Shown here piece by piece: positions 34,137 to 43,960 of a stretch of DNA of 64,000 bases (positions are counted from its first letter, which is position 1; each line of letters begins with the position of its first letter). Source of the stretch: Methylobacterium marchantiae (GTDB lineage Bacteria; Pseudomonadota; Alphaproteobacteria; Rhizobiales; Beijerinckiaceae); the NCBI RefSeq assembly GCF_022179405.1, contig NZ_BPQT01000001.1, positions 62,001 through 126,000 of the forward strand, in the 5' to 3' direction. The position numbers were made by a program, and so were the translations under genes. Below the pieces are notes generated by a model that was not told the origin of the DNA, made no database searches, and worked only from the letters and a program-made list of their open reading frames with translations.

Positions 34137-35198
34137 ATGTGGCTACGGGTCGTGCTCATCGCCTGCGTCGTGGCCGGCCTCGGAATCTTCGCGGCGAGCG
34201 ACCCCGGTACGGCCCTCCTCGCCGAATTGCGCGAACGGATCGCGCCCGCCCCGCCGGCACCGCGTCACCTCCCGGCCCAGCGCACCGCCATCGAGGATGG
34301 GCGCACCGTGGTCCGGCTGAAGCCGGAAGAGCGCGAACGCCTCGGCATCGAGACCCAGGTCCGATCCTCAGCTCCCCATCGTGAGGAACTCCAGGCCTAT
34401 GGCAGCGTCCTCGACGTCGCCCGCGTCACCGACCTGACCAATGCCTATGCCAGCGCCAAGGCGCAGCTGCAGACGGCGCAGGCCCGCGTCGAGGTCTCCC
34501 GCAACGCCTTCCAGCGGGCGAAGAACCTCGGACCCTACGCCACCACGGTTCAGGTCGAGACCACCGAGGGCACGTTCCAGACCGATCAGGCCTCGCTGGC
34601 GGCAGCGGAATCCCAGGTCCGCACCCTCGCGGCCACGGCGCAGCAGGAATGGGGCCCGGTGATCGGCCGGGCCATCGTCGAGCGCTCGCCGGCCATCACC
34701 CGCCTGATCGAGCGCGTCGACTTCCTGGTCCAGGTCACCCTCCCCCCCGGAGAGAGCCTGAAGGGCCAGCCCTCCGCCGCCTTCGCCGAGGTGCCGCCGC
34801 AGAGCGTGCGCATCGCCCTGCGCTACGTCTCGCCGGCCACCCGCACGGACCAGCGCATCCAGGGCCTGAGTTTCTTCTACACGTTGCCCGGCGACAGCGG
34901 CTTCCTGCCCGGCATGAGCATGCTCGCCTTCCTCGGCTCCGACCGCACCGTCACCGGCATCAGCGTGCCCGAGGATGCCGTCGTGCATTGGCAGGGGGGC
35001 ACCTGGATCTACCGGGCGGTGGCGCCCAACGCCTTCGCGCGCCACGCGCTGAAGGCCGACCCGCCGATGTCGGCGGATTCCTACGTGGTAGAGGACCTGC
35101 CCGGCGAGACCGAGATCGTGCTGACGGGAGCCCAGGCGCTCCTGTCCGAGGAGATGAAGAGCCTGCTCTCCGTCTCGGGCGGCGTGGACGACGACTGA
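34137..35198 (+). CDS. RND efflux periplasmic adaptor (CusB/HlyD type)
   Basis: A 353-residue membrane-fusion protein. One N-terminal membrane anchor (WLRVVLIACVVAGLGIFAASD) is followed by VVRLKPEERERLGIETQ, a coiled-coil hairpin (VTDLTNAYASAKAQLQTAQARVEVSRN), and beta-barrel parts (SFFYTLPGDSGFLPGMSMLAFLG). It links the RND pump encoded next to it with an outer-membrane channel, which is not present in the window. The ATG at 34137 has GGGAGGGCGG before it and is preferred over TTG 34101. One base separates its stop from the pump start. The metal or drug exported is unknown. Confidence 0.85.
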   Translation: MWLRVVLIACVVAGLGIFAASDPGTALLAELRERIAPAPPAPRHLPAQRTAIEDGRTVVRLKPEERERLGIETQVRSSAPHREELQAYGSVLDVARVTDLTNAYASAKAQLQTAQARVEVSRNAFQRAKNLGPYATTVQVETTEGTFQTDQASLAAAESQVRTLAATAQQEWGPVIGRAIVERSPAITRLIERVDFLVQVTLPPGESLKGQPSAAFAEVPPQSVRIALRYVSPATRTDQRIQGLSFFYTLPGDSGFLPGMSMLAFLGSDRTVTGISVPEDAVVHWQGGTWIYRAVAPNAFARHALKADPPMSADSYVVEDLPGETEIVLTGAQALLSEEMKSLLSVSGGVDDD

Positions 35199-35199
35199 C

Positions 35200-38100
35200 G
35201 TGAGCGACCTCCCGACTGGCCCCCAGAGTGGTCCACAGGCGGCCCTCGTCGCCTTCGCGGTGCGCTTTCGCGGCATCGTCCTGGCGCTGAGCCTGGCGCT
35301 CGCCGGCTATGGCATCTTCGTGCTGGCGGATGCCAAGTACGATGTGTTCCCCGAATTCGCGCCGCCCTCCGTGGTGGTCCAGACCGAAGCGCCCGGCCTC
35401 AACCCCGAACAGGTGGAGGTGCTGGTCACCCAGCCGATCGAGGTGGCGGTGAACGGCCTGCCGGGCATCGAATCCCTGCGGTCGAGCTCGATCCAGGGCC
35501 TGTCGGTGATCACCGTCACCTTCGGCAACGGCAGCGACGTCTACCGCGTCCGCCAGCTCGTCACCGAGCGGCTCACCGCCCTTGCCGGCCGCCTGCCCCA
35601 GGGCGTGCTGCCTCCGGCGATGACGGCGCTCACCTCGGCCACCAGCACCGTGCTCCTCGTCGGGCTCACCTCGGAGCGGCGCTCGGACCTCGACCTGCGC
35701 ACCCTCGCGGACTGGACCGTGCGCCTGCGGCTGCTGGCGGTACCGGGCGTCGCCCAGGTCTCGGTCTATGGCGGTGCCGTGCGCTCGCTCCAGGTCCAGA
35801 TCCGCCCGGCGGACCTGATCCGCTACAATATCGGCATGAACGACGTGCTGGCCGCCGCCCGCAAGGCCACCGGCGTGCGCGGCGCCGGTTTCGTCGACAC
35901 GATCAACCAGCGCGTCACCCTCCAGACCGCGGGTCAGTCCCTGAGCCCCGAGGAACTGGCCCGCACCGTCCTCATCAACGAGGGCGGGGCGAGCGTGACG
36001 CTCGGCGACGTCGCTACCGTGGTCGCCGCCGGCGAGCCGCCGATCAGCGCCGCGCTGGTGGACGGCAAGCGCGGCGTGCTCCTCATGGTCGGTGCGCAAT
36101 ACGGTGCCAATACCCGCGAGGTCACCGCCCGCGTCGAGGCCGCCCTCGAAGACCTGCGTCCGGCCCTCGACCGGGAGGGCGTCGGCCTGCGCGCGGACCT
36201 GTTCCGGCCGGCGAACTTCATCACCATCGCCAATGCCAACGTGCTCCAGGCCCTCGGCCTCGGCGGCATCCTCGTCGTCGTCGTGCTGTTCGCCTTCCTC
36301 TACGATTGGCGCACCTGCGTGATCTCGTCGGTGGCGATCCCGCTGTCGCTCATCGCCGCCGTGGTGGCGCTCCAGGCCATGGGCGAGAGCCTCAACACCA
36401 TGACGCTCGGAGGCCTCGCCATCGCCATCGGCGAGGTGGTGGACGACGCGGTGATCGGCGTCGAGAACGTGGTCCGGCGCCTGCGCGAGAACCGGCGACG
36501 TCCGGCGCCCAGGCCGGAGGGGAGGGTGGTGATCGACGCCATCCTCGAAGTCCGCACGGCGGTGGCCTACGCCACCTTCGCGGTGCTGCTGGTGTTCCTG
36601 CCGGTGCTGGTCCTGTCGGGCATCGCCGGCAAGCTGTTCGCGCCGCTCGCCCTCGCCTACATCCTCGCGGTGGTGGCCTCGCTCGCCGTGGCGCTCACCG
36701 TCACCCCCGCCCTGTCGATGCTGCTCCTGACCGGGCGACGCGACACCGACACGCGCGACCCGCCCGTGATGCGCTGGTCGCGCGGCGGCTATACCCGCCT
36801 CCTGCAGCGGATCAACCGCGCGCCGCGCACGATCATCGCCTTCGGAATCCTGGTGACCCTGGCGGGAGCCGCGGCGACACCGTTCTTCGGCAACACCTTC
36901 CTGCCGGACCTGAAGGAAGGCCACCTGATCCTGCACATGGCGGCGTCTCCGGGCACGTCGCTCGGGGAATCCATGCGGCTCGGCGGCCGCATCACCGGCG
37001 AACTCCTGAAGATCCCCGGCATCCGCTCCGTCGCCTCGCAGATCGGCCGCGCCGAGGCCGGCCAGGACACGGCCGGCACCCATTACAGCGAGATCCATAT
37101 CGACCTCGAGCCTGGCCTCGACGGCGCCGGGCAGGGCAGGGCAGAGGCGGCGATCCGCAGATTGATGGCAGGGTTCCCCGGCGCCGCCTTCTCGCTCAAG
37201 ACCTTCCTCACCGAGCGCATCGAGGAGACGGTCTCGGGCTATACCGCACCCGTCGTCGTCAACGTCTTCGGCAACGACCTCGCCCGGATCGAGGCGGCGG
37301 CGCGCGACATCGCCCGCGAACTCGCCGAGGTGCGCGGGGCGGCGGACATCCAGCAGGCCTCCCCGGCGGGGTTGCCTCAGATCAATGTGGGTCTCCGACC
37401 CAACGACCTGCGCCATTGGGGCCTCTCGGCGGTGGAGGTGATGGAGGTGGTGCGCACCGCATACCAGGGCGACGTGGTCGGTCAGACCTACGAGGGCAAC
37501 GCGGTCTTCAACGTCCTCGTCATCCTCGATTCCGGGGCGAGGGGACGTCTCACCGCCGTGGGCGACCTCCCCTTGCGATCGTCGAACGGCCGCTTCATCC
37601 GACTCTCCCAGGTGGCGGACATCTACGAGACCTCGGCCCGGTATCAGGTGCAGCACCAGGGTGCCCAGCGGGTCCAGGTCATCACCGCCAACGTCACGGG
37701 GCGCGACGTCGCCTCCTTCGTCGAGGCCGCGCGGCGCAAGATCGCCAAGGAGGTGGCCCTGCCGACCGGGGTCTATGTGAGCTTTTCCGGCTCGGCCGAG
37801 GAACAGGCGCGGGCCAAGCGCGACCTGTTGCTGTTCTCCGGCTTCGCCGGCCTCGGCATCGTGCTGCTCCTCGCCGTGGTCACCGGCAGCGTGCGCAACC
37901 TCATGCTGGTGCTGGTCAACCTGCCCTTCGCCTTCGTCGGCGGCGTGCTCGCCGTCTTCGCTACCGGCGCCGTGCTGTCGCTGGGCTCCATCGTCGGCTT
38001 CGTGACCCTGTTCGGCATCTCCTTGCGCAACACGATCATGATGATCTCGCATTACGAGCATCTCGTCGCCATCGAGGGCCGGCCCTGGGATCGCGACACT

Positions 38101-38376
38101 GCGGTGGAGGGCGCCGCCGATCGCCTCGTGCCGATCCTGATGACGTCGCTGGTCACCGGCCTCGGTCTGCTGCCCCTGGCCTTGGGGGCCGGCGAGCCCG
38201 GCCGCGAGATCGAGGGGCCGATGGCCGTCGTCATCCTCGGCGGCCTCGTGACCTCGACGATCCTGAACCTCATGATCCTCCCGACCCTGGCGCTCCGCTA
38301 CGGCCGGTTCACCGCCGATGGGGGCAGGGCGCCGGACGACGCGGCGGGCTCGGCCAATCGGCGCGCCTATCCCTGA
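35200..38376 (+). CDS. CusA/CzcA-family RND efflux pump
   Basis: A 1058-residue inner-membrane pump with 12 transmembrane segments and two large periplasmic loops. The family start is IVLALSLALAGYGIFVLADAKYDVFPEF, and the transmembrane-4 proton-relay motif [20 protein letters not shown] carries E, D and D. The GIxLRNTIMMISHYEHL block near the end is also typical. CusA/CzcA pumps export heavy-metal cations, but the substrate motif here matches neither the classic Cu/Ag nor the Zn/Co/Cd type exactly. It is coupled to the adaptor. Its stop abuts the arsB stop with no intergenic base. Confidence 0.9.
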   Translation: MSDLPTGPQSGPQAALVAFAVRFRGIVLALSLALAGYGIFVLADAKYDVFPEFAPPSVVVQTEAPGLNPEQVEVLVTQPIEVAVNGLPGIESLRSSSIQGLSVITVTFGNGSDVYRVRQLVTERLTALAGRLPQGVLPPAMTALTSATSTVLLVGLTSERRSDLDLRTLADWTVRLRLLAVPGVAQVSVYGGAVRSLQVQIRPADLIRYNIGMNDVLAAARKATGVRGAGFVDTINQRVTLQTAGQSLSPEELARTVLINEGGASVTLGDVATVVAAGEPPISAALVDGKRGVLLMVGAQYGANTREVTARVEAALEDLRPALDREGVGLRADLFRPANFITIANANVLQALGLGGILVVVVLFAFLYDWRTCVISSVAIPLSLIAAVVALQAMGESLNTMTLGGLAIAIGEVVDDAVIGVENVVRRLRENRRRPAPRPEGRVVIDAILEVRTAVAYATFAVLLVFLPVLVLSGIAGKLFAPLALAYILAVVASLAVALTVTPALSMLLLTGRRDTDTRDPPVMRWSRGGYTRLLQRINRAPRTIIAFGILVTLAGAAATPFFGNTFLPDLKEGHLILHMAASPGTSLGESMRLGGRITGELLKIPGIRSVASQIGRAEAGQDTAGTHYSEIHIDLEPGLDGAGQGRAEAAIRRLMAGFPGAAFSLKTFLTERIEETVSGYTAPVVVNVFGNDLARIEAAARDIARELAEVRGAADIQQASPAGLPQINVGLRPNDLRHWGLSAVEVMEVVRTAYQGDVVGQTYEGNAVFNVLVILDSGARGRLTAVGDLPLRSSNGRFIRLSQVADIYETSARYQVQHQGAQRVQVITANVTGRDVASFVEAARRKIAKEVALPTGVYVSFSGSAEEQARAKRDLLLFSGFAGLGIVLLLAVVTGSVRNLMLVLVNLPFAFVGGVLAVFATGAVLSLGSIVGFVTLFGISLRNTIMMISHYEHLVAIEGRPWDRDTAVEGAADRLVPILMTSLVTGLGLLPLALGAGEPGREIEGPMAVVILGGLVTSTILNLMILPTLALRYGRFTADGGRAPDDAAGSANRRAYP

Positions 38377-39690
38377 TCACGGCGGTCCGAGGATCGGGAG
38401 CCAGAATGCGAGCGCGAGGAGCGTCGCCAGCAGCACCGGCGGGGTGATGACGAGGCCGACCTTCATGTACTGGCCCCAGCCGATCCTCTTCCCCTTGCCG
38501 GCCAGGACATGCAGCCACAGGAGCGTCGCGAGACTCCCGATGGGCGTGAGCTTCGGACCGAGGTCGCAGCCGATGACGTTGGCGTAGATCATGAGTTCGC
38601 GCATGAGCGGCGACAGGTCGGGGGCCTGCTGGATCGACAGCGCACCGAGGAGAACGCTCGGCATGTTGTTCATCACCGAGGAGAGGATGGCGGCGGAAAA
38701 CCCCGTTCCCACCGTGGCCACCCACGGGCCGTGACCGGCGAGCCGGGCGAGACCCTGCGCAAGATGATCGGTGAGGCCGGCATTCTTCAGCCCGTAGACC
38801 ACGAGATACATGCCGATGCTGAACAGCACGATCTGCCAGGGAGCGCCGGCCAGCACCGCGCGGATCGGGATGACGCCGCCATCGAAGCCGGAGAACCAGC
38901 GGCCGGCCAGAGCCAGGAGCACGAGGGCCCCTGCGCCCGTGACCACCGAAACCGGCACCTCGAACGGCGCGGTGACGAAATAGGCGGCGAGCAACAGGGC
39001 GAGAAGCGGGAAGGCCGCCCTGAACACCACCGGATCCTTCACGGCCGAGCGCGGGGATTCGAGATCGGCCACGGCGTAGGATCGAGGAATGTCGCGCCTG
39101 TAGAACAGCCACAGGACCAGCAGGGTTGCGGCGAGCGAGACGAGGTTCACGGGCACCATCACCGCCGCGTAGCGTCCGAACGAGATTCCGAAGAAATTGG
39201 CGCTGACGATGTTGACGAGGTTGGAGATCGCCAGCGGCAGGCTGGTCGAGTCGGCGACGAAGCCGCAGGCGATGATGAAGGCCATGGCGGCCGCCGGCTT
39301 GAAGTCGAGGCGGAGCAGGATGGCGAGCACGATGGGCGTGAGCAGCAGCGCCGCGCCATCATTGGCGAACACCGCCGCGATGGCCGCCCCGAGCAGGATC
39401 ACCAGGGGGAACAGAAGCCCTCCCTTGCCGCCGCCGAACCGGGCGATGTGGAGCGCCGCCCAGTGGAAGAACCCGGCCTCGTCGAGGAGGAGGGAGATGA
39501 CGATCAGGGCGACGAAGGTGAAGGTGGCGTCCCAGACGATGTGCCAGACGGTTGGGATATCGCCGGGATGGATCACCCCGACGGCCAGGGCGACGGCGGC
39601 GCCGACGAGGGCGCTCCATCCGATCCCGAGACCCTTGGGTTGCCAGACGACGAAGACGAGGGTGACGATGAAGATACTGAGCGCGAGCAT
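38377..39690 (-). CDS. arsB: ArsB-type arsenite/antimonite efflux permease
   Basis: A 437-residue permease with 12-13 transmembrane segments of the ArsB/NhaD superfamily. [20 protein letters not shown] and [21 protein letters not shown] match the first half; [16 protein letters not shown] and [20 protein letters not shown] match the second half, with the conserved double N-D and GPK residues. It exports arsenite by the proton motive force. It is the last gene of the minus-strand ars run after arsC and the ArsR-ArsC fusion, 36 bases from arsC. Confidence 0.93.
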   Translation of the reverse strand: MLALSIFIVTLVFVVWQPKGLGIGWSALVGAAVALAVGVIHPGDIPTVWHIVWDATFTFVALIVISLLLDEAGFFHWAALHIARFGGGKGGLLFPLVILLGAAIAAVFANDGAALLLTPIVLAILLRLDFKPAAAMAFIIACGFVADSTSLPLAISNLVNIVSANFFGISFGRYAAVMVPVNLVSLAATLLVLWLFYRRDIPRSYAVADLESPRSAVKDPVVFRAAFPLLALLLAAYFVTAPFEVPVSVVTGAGALVLLALAGRWFSGFDGGVIPIRAVLAGAPWQIVLFSIGMYLVVYGLKNAGLTDHLAQGLARLAGHGPWVATVGTGFSAAILSSVMNNMPSVLLGALSIQQAPDLSPLMRELMIYANVIGCDLGPKLTPIGSLATLLWLHVLAGKGKRIGWGQYMKVGLVITPPVLLATLLALAFWLPILGPP

Positions 39691-39726
39691 CGGAACCGCT
39701 TCTTGTTCTTGACGGAGCGATGGGTC

Positions 39727-40152
39727 TCAGGCGGTGGCGACGCGGCGCCCGTGCTCGTCGAGGACGCGTTCTCCGTCCTCCTTGACGAACTCGCCCTGCT
39801 GGGGCGGGAGCAGGTCGAGCACCGCCTCGGACGGACGGCAGAGGGCGACTCCCTTCGGCGTGACGACGATAGGGCGGTTCAGCAGGATCGGGTGCCCCGC
39901 GATCGCATCGAGCAACCGGTCTTCGGACAGCGAGGCATCGGCGAGGCCCAGTTCGGAATAGGGCGTCCCTTTCTCCCGCAGGAGGTCGCGCAGGGTGATC
40001 CCGGCGCGCTGGGCGAGCCGGCGCACCATCGTCCGGGACGGCGGCGTCTTGAGGTACTCGATCACATGCGGCTCAATGCCGGCGTTGCGGATGAGCGCCA
40101 GGGTGTTGCGCGAGGTGCCGCAATCCGGGTTGTGATAGATCACGACGTCCAT
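39727..40152 (-). CDS. arsC: Glutaredoxin-type arsenate reductase
   Basis: A 141-residue ArsC of the glutathione/glutaredoxin class. YHNPDCGTSRNTLALIRNAG carries the catalytic Cys, and HPILLNRPIVVTPKGVALCRPSE contains the conserved arginines that bind arsenate. It reduces arsenate to arsenite for export by ArsB. Its ATG at 40152 overlaps the upstream fusion gene stop by one base (TGATG), so it is translationally coupled. With the LMW-phosphatase-type domain next door, the locus has two distinct arsenate reductases. Confidence 0.93.
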   Translation of the reverse strand: MDVVIYHNPDCGTSRNTLALIRNAGIEPHVIEYLKTPPSRTMVRRLAQRAGITLRDLLREKGTPYSELGLADASLSEDRLLDAIAGHPILLNRPIVVTPKGVALCRPSEAVLDLLPPQQGEFVKEDGERVLDEHGRRVATA

Positions 40153-41033
40153 CACGCGACCTCCGAACGGGGCGAGGTGGCGCCGGCCTGATGGCCGATC
40201 TCGCGGACCCGGGCCGTCAGGGTGACGTCGTCGAGGCTCGACACCGGCAGGGCGAGGAAAGCCGAGATCCGGTTCCTGAGGTAGCGCTGGGCGGTGACGA
40301 ACGCGGTCTTCCGCTCGATCTCGCTACCCTCGACCGCGGCCGGGTCCTCGATGCCCCAGTGGGCGGTCACCGGCTGGCCGGGCCAGAACGGGCAGGCCTC
40401 GCCGGCGGCGTTGTCACAGACCGTGAACACGAAATCCATGATCGGCGCGTCGGCGCCGGAAAACTCGTCCCAGGACTTCGAGCGCAGGCCTGTCGTCGGG
40501 TAGTCGCTCTCGCGCAGAACCTGGAGCGCCATCGGGTTCACCTCCGGCTTGGGCTGGCTGCCGGCTGAGAAGGAACGGAAACGTCCTTGTCCGTCCTTGG
40601 CCAGCATCGCCTCGGCGAGGATGGAGCGGGCCGAGTTGCCGGTGCACAGGAACAGGACGTTGTAGACGCGGTCAGGCATGGGCGGTGTCTCCGGTGGCGT
40701 GCAGCAGGCGGACAAGGCGGCGACGGCCGGGGCGCAGACCTCGTGACGCCCCTGGCAGCAATCGCGCATGAGGAACTGGATCAGGTCCGACAGGTCCGGG
40801 TAGGCGGCGCTGTAGATGATCGACCGACCCTCGCGGCGCGAGGTGACGAGGCCGGCATGGCTGAGCTCCTTCAGGTGGAACGACAGGTTGGTGCCGGACA
40901 CGGCGACCGCCTCGGCCAGAATCCCGGCAGCCATGCCGTCCGGCCCGGCGGTGACGAGCTGGCGTACGATGCGCAGGCGATGTTCCTGACCGAGCGCCGC
41001 GAAGGCGGCGATGGCTTGCCGTTCGTCCATCAT
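40152..41033 (-). CDS. ArsR regulator fused to LMW-phosphatase-type arsenate reductase
   Basis: A 293-residue two-domain protein. Residues 1-90 are an ArsR/SmtB winged helix (AIAAFAALGQEHRLRIVRQL, GTNLSFHLKELSHAGLVTSRREG); next comes a Cys-rich segment (DCCQGRHEVC at 91-100, SACC at 108-111) suited to As(III) sensing. From about 121 a low-molecular-weight phosphatase-type reductase follows: VLFLCTGNSARS with catalytic C130 and R136, and VFTVCDNAAGEACPFWPG. It would bind its own operator and reduce arsenate. It heads the arsC-arsB run and is divergent from arsH. Start at either of two adjacent ATGs. Confidence 0.9.
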   Translation of the reverse strand: MMDERQAIAAFAALGQEHRLRIVRQLVTAGPDGMAAGILAEAVAVSGTNLSFHLKELSHAGLVTSRREGRSIIYSAAYPDLSDLIQFLMRDCCQGRHEVCAPAVAALSACCTPPETPPMPDRVYNVLFLCTGNSARSILAEAMLAKDGQGRFRSFSAGSQPKPEVNPMALQVLRESDYPTTGLRSKSWDEFSGADAPIMDFVFTVCDNAAGEACPFWPGQPVTAHWGIEDPAAVEGSEIERKTAFVTAQRYLRNRISAFLALPVSSLDDVTLTARVREIGHQAGATSPRSEVA

Positions 41034-41080
41034 GATGTCAATATCTCAATCATCATTGAAACGTAGAGGACAGAAGCTCC
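41034..41080. promoter_or_regulatory. Divergent ars promoter with ArsR-type inverted repeat
   Basis: Only 47 bases separate the ArsR-ArsC fusion from arsH. TCAAT (41038-41042) and ATTGA (41055-41059) are arms of an imperfect palindrome TCAAT-N12-ATTGA, the usual look of an ArsR operator, overlapping the AT-rich core of both promoters. Confidence 0.5.
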
Positions 41081-41827
41081 TTGGACAAGCCCCGACAGCC
41101 CTTCACCGATGGAATGCCGAACCTGAGCGAGGCCCATTTCGCGGCGCCGACCACCGACCTTCTCGATGCCGTCGAGAGACTGCATCACGCCCCGCGCTTC
41201 CTCGTCCTGTACGGATCGCTCCGGGAACGGTCGTTCAGCCGGTTCCTCGCCTACGAGGCGGCGCGCCTGCTGGAGGCCATGGGCGGCGAGGTCCGGATCT
41301 ACCACGCGCATGGTCTTCCGTTGCCCGACGACAGCACCGCCGACCATCCCAAGGTCCAGGAACTGCGCGAACTCTCGATCTGGTCAGAAGGTCACGTGTG
41401 GGTGAGCCCGGAGCGGCACGGCAACATGACCGGCGTGATGAAGAGCCAGATCGACTGGCTGCCCTTATCCGAGGGTTCGGTTCGCCCGACCCAGGGGCGG
41501 ACGCTGGCGGTGATGCAGGTGTCGGGCGGATCGCAATCGTTCAACGCCGTGAACTCCCTGCGCATCCTCGGTCGCTGGATGCGCATGATCACCATCCCGA
41601 ATCAGTCCTCGGTACCGATGGCCTACAAGGAGTTCGACGAGGCGGGCCGCATGAAGCCCGGCCCTCTCTACGACCGGGTCGTCGACGTCTGCGAGGAGTT
41701 GTTCAAGTTCACCCTCCTGACGCGAGGGTGCTCCGGCTACCTCGTCGACCGGTACTCCGAGCGCAAGGAGCGCGAGCCGGACCGATTGGGCGCGGTGGCG
41801 GCCGATATCGGATTCGTCCGACGCTGA
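41081..41827 (+). CDS. arsH: ArsH, NADPH-dependent FMN reductase / organoarsenical oxidase
   Basis: A 248-residue flavoprotein. [23 protein letters not shown] is the FMN-phosphate loop, and [37 protein letters not shown] and [22 protein letters not shown] match the ArsH subgroup of the flavodoxin-like family. ArsH oxidises trivalent organoarsenicals. The start is TTG 41081 with AGAGGA upstream; ATG 41114 is a possible later start. It is divergent from the arsenic regulator fusion and completes the ars locus. Confidence 0.92.
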   Translation: MDKPRQPFTDGMPNLSEAHFAAPTTDLLDAVERLHHAPRFLVLYGSLRERSFSRFLAYEAARLLEAMGGEVRIYHAHGLPLPDDSTADHPKVQELRELSIWSEGHVWVSPERHGNMTGVMKSQIDWLPLSEGSVRPTQGRTLAVMQVSGGSQSFNAVNSLRILGRWMRMITIPNQSSVPMAYKEFDEAGRMKPGPLYDRVVDVCEELFKFTLLTRGCSGYLVDRYSERKEREPDRLGAVAADIGFVRR

Positions 41828-42256
41828 ACCCCGGCATGGCGGCAAGCCGAAGGAGGCGGGGAGGGGACGGATACGTCGAGCAGGTGAATCTGCATTATCT
41901 CCTGTCCCAGCTTCACGCCTTCACGCGACCTTCGCACGGCGACGCCCAGGATCTCCGCAACGCGCCAAAACACCTCTCTCGATCGCCGATCCGCCATTCG
42001 CATAAGATATATTATGGAACTTAATAGGTCCGAAAGTGGGGTGAGGGGGGTGCTTGACCGGGAACCTGGAATTCACCATTCCATGAAGTCTCACCGATAG
42101 ATGCCGGCTTCACACCTCGCTCACCAAGACCCTTAAGCGATCCACCAGTTTCCAGGGCAATCGTCACAATCCTATCTCAAACCGCGTGTCTAACCCATCG
42201 CGGCGCGGCAACGGTCACGATGACCGCCCGCCCCGATCGCCCTCGAAGCGGATCCG
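41828..42256. other. 429-base non-coding gap
   Basis: No frame here has protein-like character. The central part (about 41990-42040) is AT-rich (for example CATAAGATATATTATGGAAC) and may be a promoter. No inverted repeat followed by a T-run was found. Confidence 0.5.
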
Positions 42257-43048
42257 ATGCTGACCCTGCTCAAACCCTGCACCGCTCCGATTCTCGGCAT
42301 CGCCCTCGCGGCTTTCGGCCTCGGCGCGCCGGCATGGGCGGACCCGGTGGCACCGAAGCCCGCGATCCCGGCGCGCGCGCTGGCGAAACTCTCCCACGTC
42401 GCGGCCCTGGTGAAGGCGGGTTCGGACATCCGTATCGTCGCCTTCGGTTCGTCGTCCACCGAAGGGTCGGGCGCCTCCTCGCCGGCAGCCGCCTACCCTG
42501 CCCAGTTGCAGGAAGATCTGCAGGGACGGCTCGACGTCGCGGGGGCGAATCACTCCACGGTCACCGTGCTCAACCGCGGCAAGGGCGGCGACGACGCCGA
42601 GGCCATGGCCCGGCGCCTCGATCGCGACGTACTGTCCGAGCGGCCCGATCTCGTGATCTGGCAGACCGGCAGCAACGACCCGATGACCGGCGTCACGGTG
42701 GAACGCTTCACCGAACTGACGCGCCAGGGCATCGCGGCCATGCGCGCCGCCGGCTCCGACGTGATCCTGATGGACCAGCAATGGTGCCGTCGCCTGAGCA
42801 CGACCAACGGCGCCGAGCGCTACGGCGAGGCGCTCCACGCCCTTGCCGCCGACCTCGAAGTACCGGTGATCCGCCGCCATGCCCTGATGCGGACCTGGGC
42901 CGCCAGCGGCCTTCTCAGCCCGGCACAGATGATCGGGCCCGACGGGCTGCACATGACCGATGCGGGCTACGACCGTCTCGCCAAGGCCGCCACGGCGCAG
43001 ATCCTGGTCAATGCCGGCCTGATCCCGGCCGATCCGCTGCGCAACTGA
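42257..43048 (+). CDS. SGNH/GDSL-family hydrolase
   Basis: A 263-residue exported esterase-like protein with a signal peptide (LGIALAAFGLGAPAWA). SGNH blocks are present: FGSSSTEGSGASS (catalytic Ser region), NRGKGGDDAEAM, GSNDPMTGVTVE (block III Asn) and DGLHMTDAGYD with the catalytic Asp-x-x-His. It may deacetylate or hydrolyse an envelope polymer. It stands alone between arsH and the convergent MBL gene. Substrate unknown. Confidence 0.88.
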   Translation: MLTLLKPCTAPILGIALAAFGLGAPAWADPVAPKPAIPARALAKLSHVAALVKAGSDIRIVAFGSSSTEGSGASSPAAAYPAQLQEDLQGRLDVAGANHSTVTVLNRGKGGDDAEAMARRLDRDVLSERPDLVIWQTGSNDPMTGVTVERFTELTRQGIAAMRAAGSDVILMDQQWCRRLSTTNGAERYGEALHALAADLEVPVIRRHALMRTWAASGLLSPAQMIGPDGLHMTDAGYDRLAKAATAQILVNAGLIPADPLRN

Positions 43049-43101
43049 GGCGCCAAGCCCTTCCTTTCGAAGCAAGGCTTGCTTTTCGGAGCGAGCCTTC
43101 T

Positions 43102-43917
43102 TCAGAAATCGACGCTCACCGACAGCCCGTCATAGGCCGGCACCACGCCCGGCGGCAGCTTGGCCGCGAGGGTGGCGTAGTCGAGATCGGTGTGGAGGTT
43201 GGTGAGGATCGCGCGGCGCGGGCGCACCTCCTCGATGAGCGCGAGGGCATCCGAGACCGAATAGTGGGTCGGGTGAGGGGTGTCGCGCAGGGCATCGATG
43301 ATGAGAAGGTCGAGGCCGTGAAGGCGCGCCTTGCTCGCCTCCGGCATCAGGCTCACGTCGGGCGCGTAGGCCGCGGGCCCGAAGCGGAAGCCGTGCGCGG
43401 TCTCGCTGCCGTGCTTCATGCCGAAGGCCACGGCCTCGATCGCGCCGCCCTCGCCCCGGATCGTCACCGGCTCCCCGGCCACCAGATCGTTCATGTCGAG
43501 GATCGGCGGATAGGCGCTGCCGGGCGGTGTCTCGAAACAGTAACCGAAGCGCATCGTGAGCAGAGCCCGTGTCTCGGCATCGGCATAGACCGGGATGCGC
43601 CGGTGCATATGGATCACCAGGGGCCGCACGTCGTCGATCCCGTGGGTATGGTCCGCATGGGCATGGGTGAACAGAACCGCGTCGAGGCGGTTCACCTTCG
43701 CCGACAGCAATTGCTCGCGCAGATCCGGCGAGGTGTCCACCAGGAGGGTGGTGGCACCGGCCTGCCTCTCCGACTCCCCTCGCCGCTCCACCAGGATGGA
43801 GCAGCGGCGGCGCCGGTTCCTGGCATCGGCCGGATCGCAGGCGCCCCAGCCGTAGCCCACGCGAGGAACGCCGCCGGACGAGCCGCAGCCGAGGATCGTC
43901 AGCGTCAGAGAACCCAT
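43102..43917 (-). CDS. MBL-fold metallohydrolase (PhnP-like)
   Basis: A 271-residue metallo-beta-lactamase-fold enzyme. LTLTILGCGSSGGVPRVG opens the fold, the metal motif is HAHADHTHGIDD, TLLVDTSPDLREQLL precedes it, and NLHTDLDYATLAAKLP ends it. PhnP-like members hydrolyse cyclic phosphodiesters. It follows tatD on the minus strand as the last gene of the rlpA-dac-tmk-holB-metG-tatD block and is a regular neighbour of tatD in Rhizobiales. The ATG at 43917 has GGGAGGTGCGG upstream. Confidence 0.88.
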   Translation of the reverse strand: MGSLTLTILGCGSSGGVPRVGYGWGACDPADARNRRRRCSILVERRGESERQAGATTLLVDTSPDLREQLLSAKVNRLDAVLFTHAHADHTHGIDDVRPLVIHMHRRIPVYADAETRALLTMRFGYCFETPPGSAYPPILDMNDLVAGEPVTIRGEGGAIEAVAFGMKHGSETAHGFRFGPAAYAPDVSLMPEASKARLHGLDLLIIDALRDTPHPTHYSVSDALALIEEVRPRRAILTNLHTDLDYATLAAKLPPGVVPAYDGLSVSVDF

Positions 43918-43960
43918 CCGCACCTCCCGGTCCGTTGGTATCGGAGCGGCCGGGCGCCTG

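Noticed and set aside
34960-38061. A 1033-codon minus-strand frame opposite the first RND pump
   Set aside because: Its composition mirrors the sense strand of the pump; no motif or RBS supports it.
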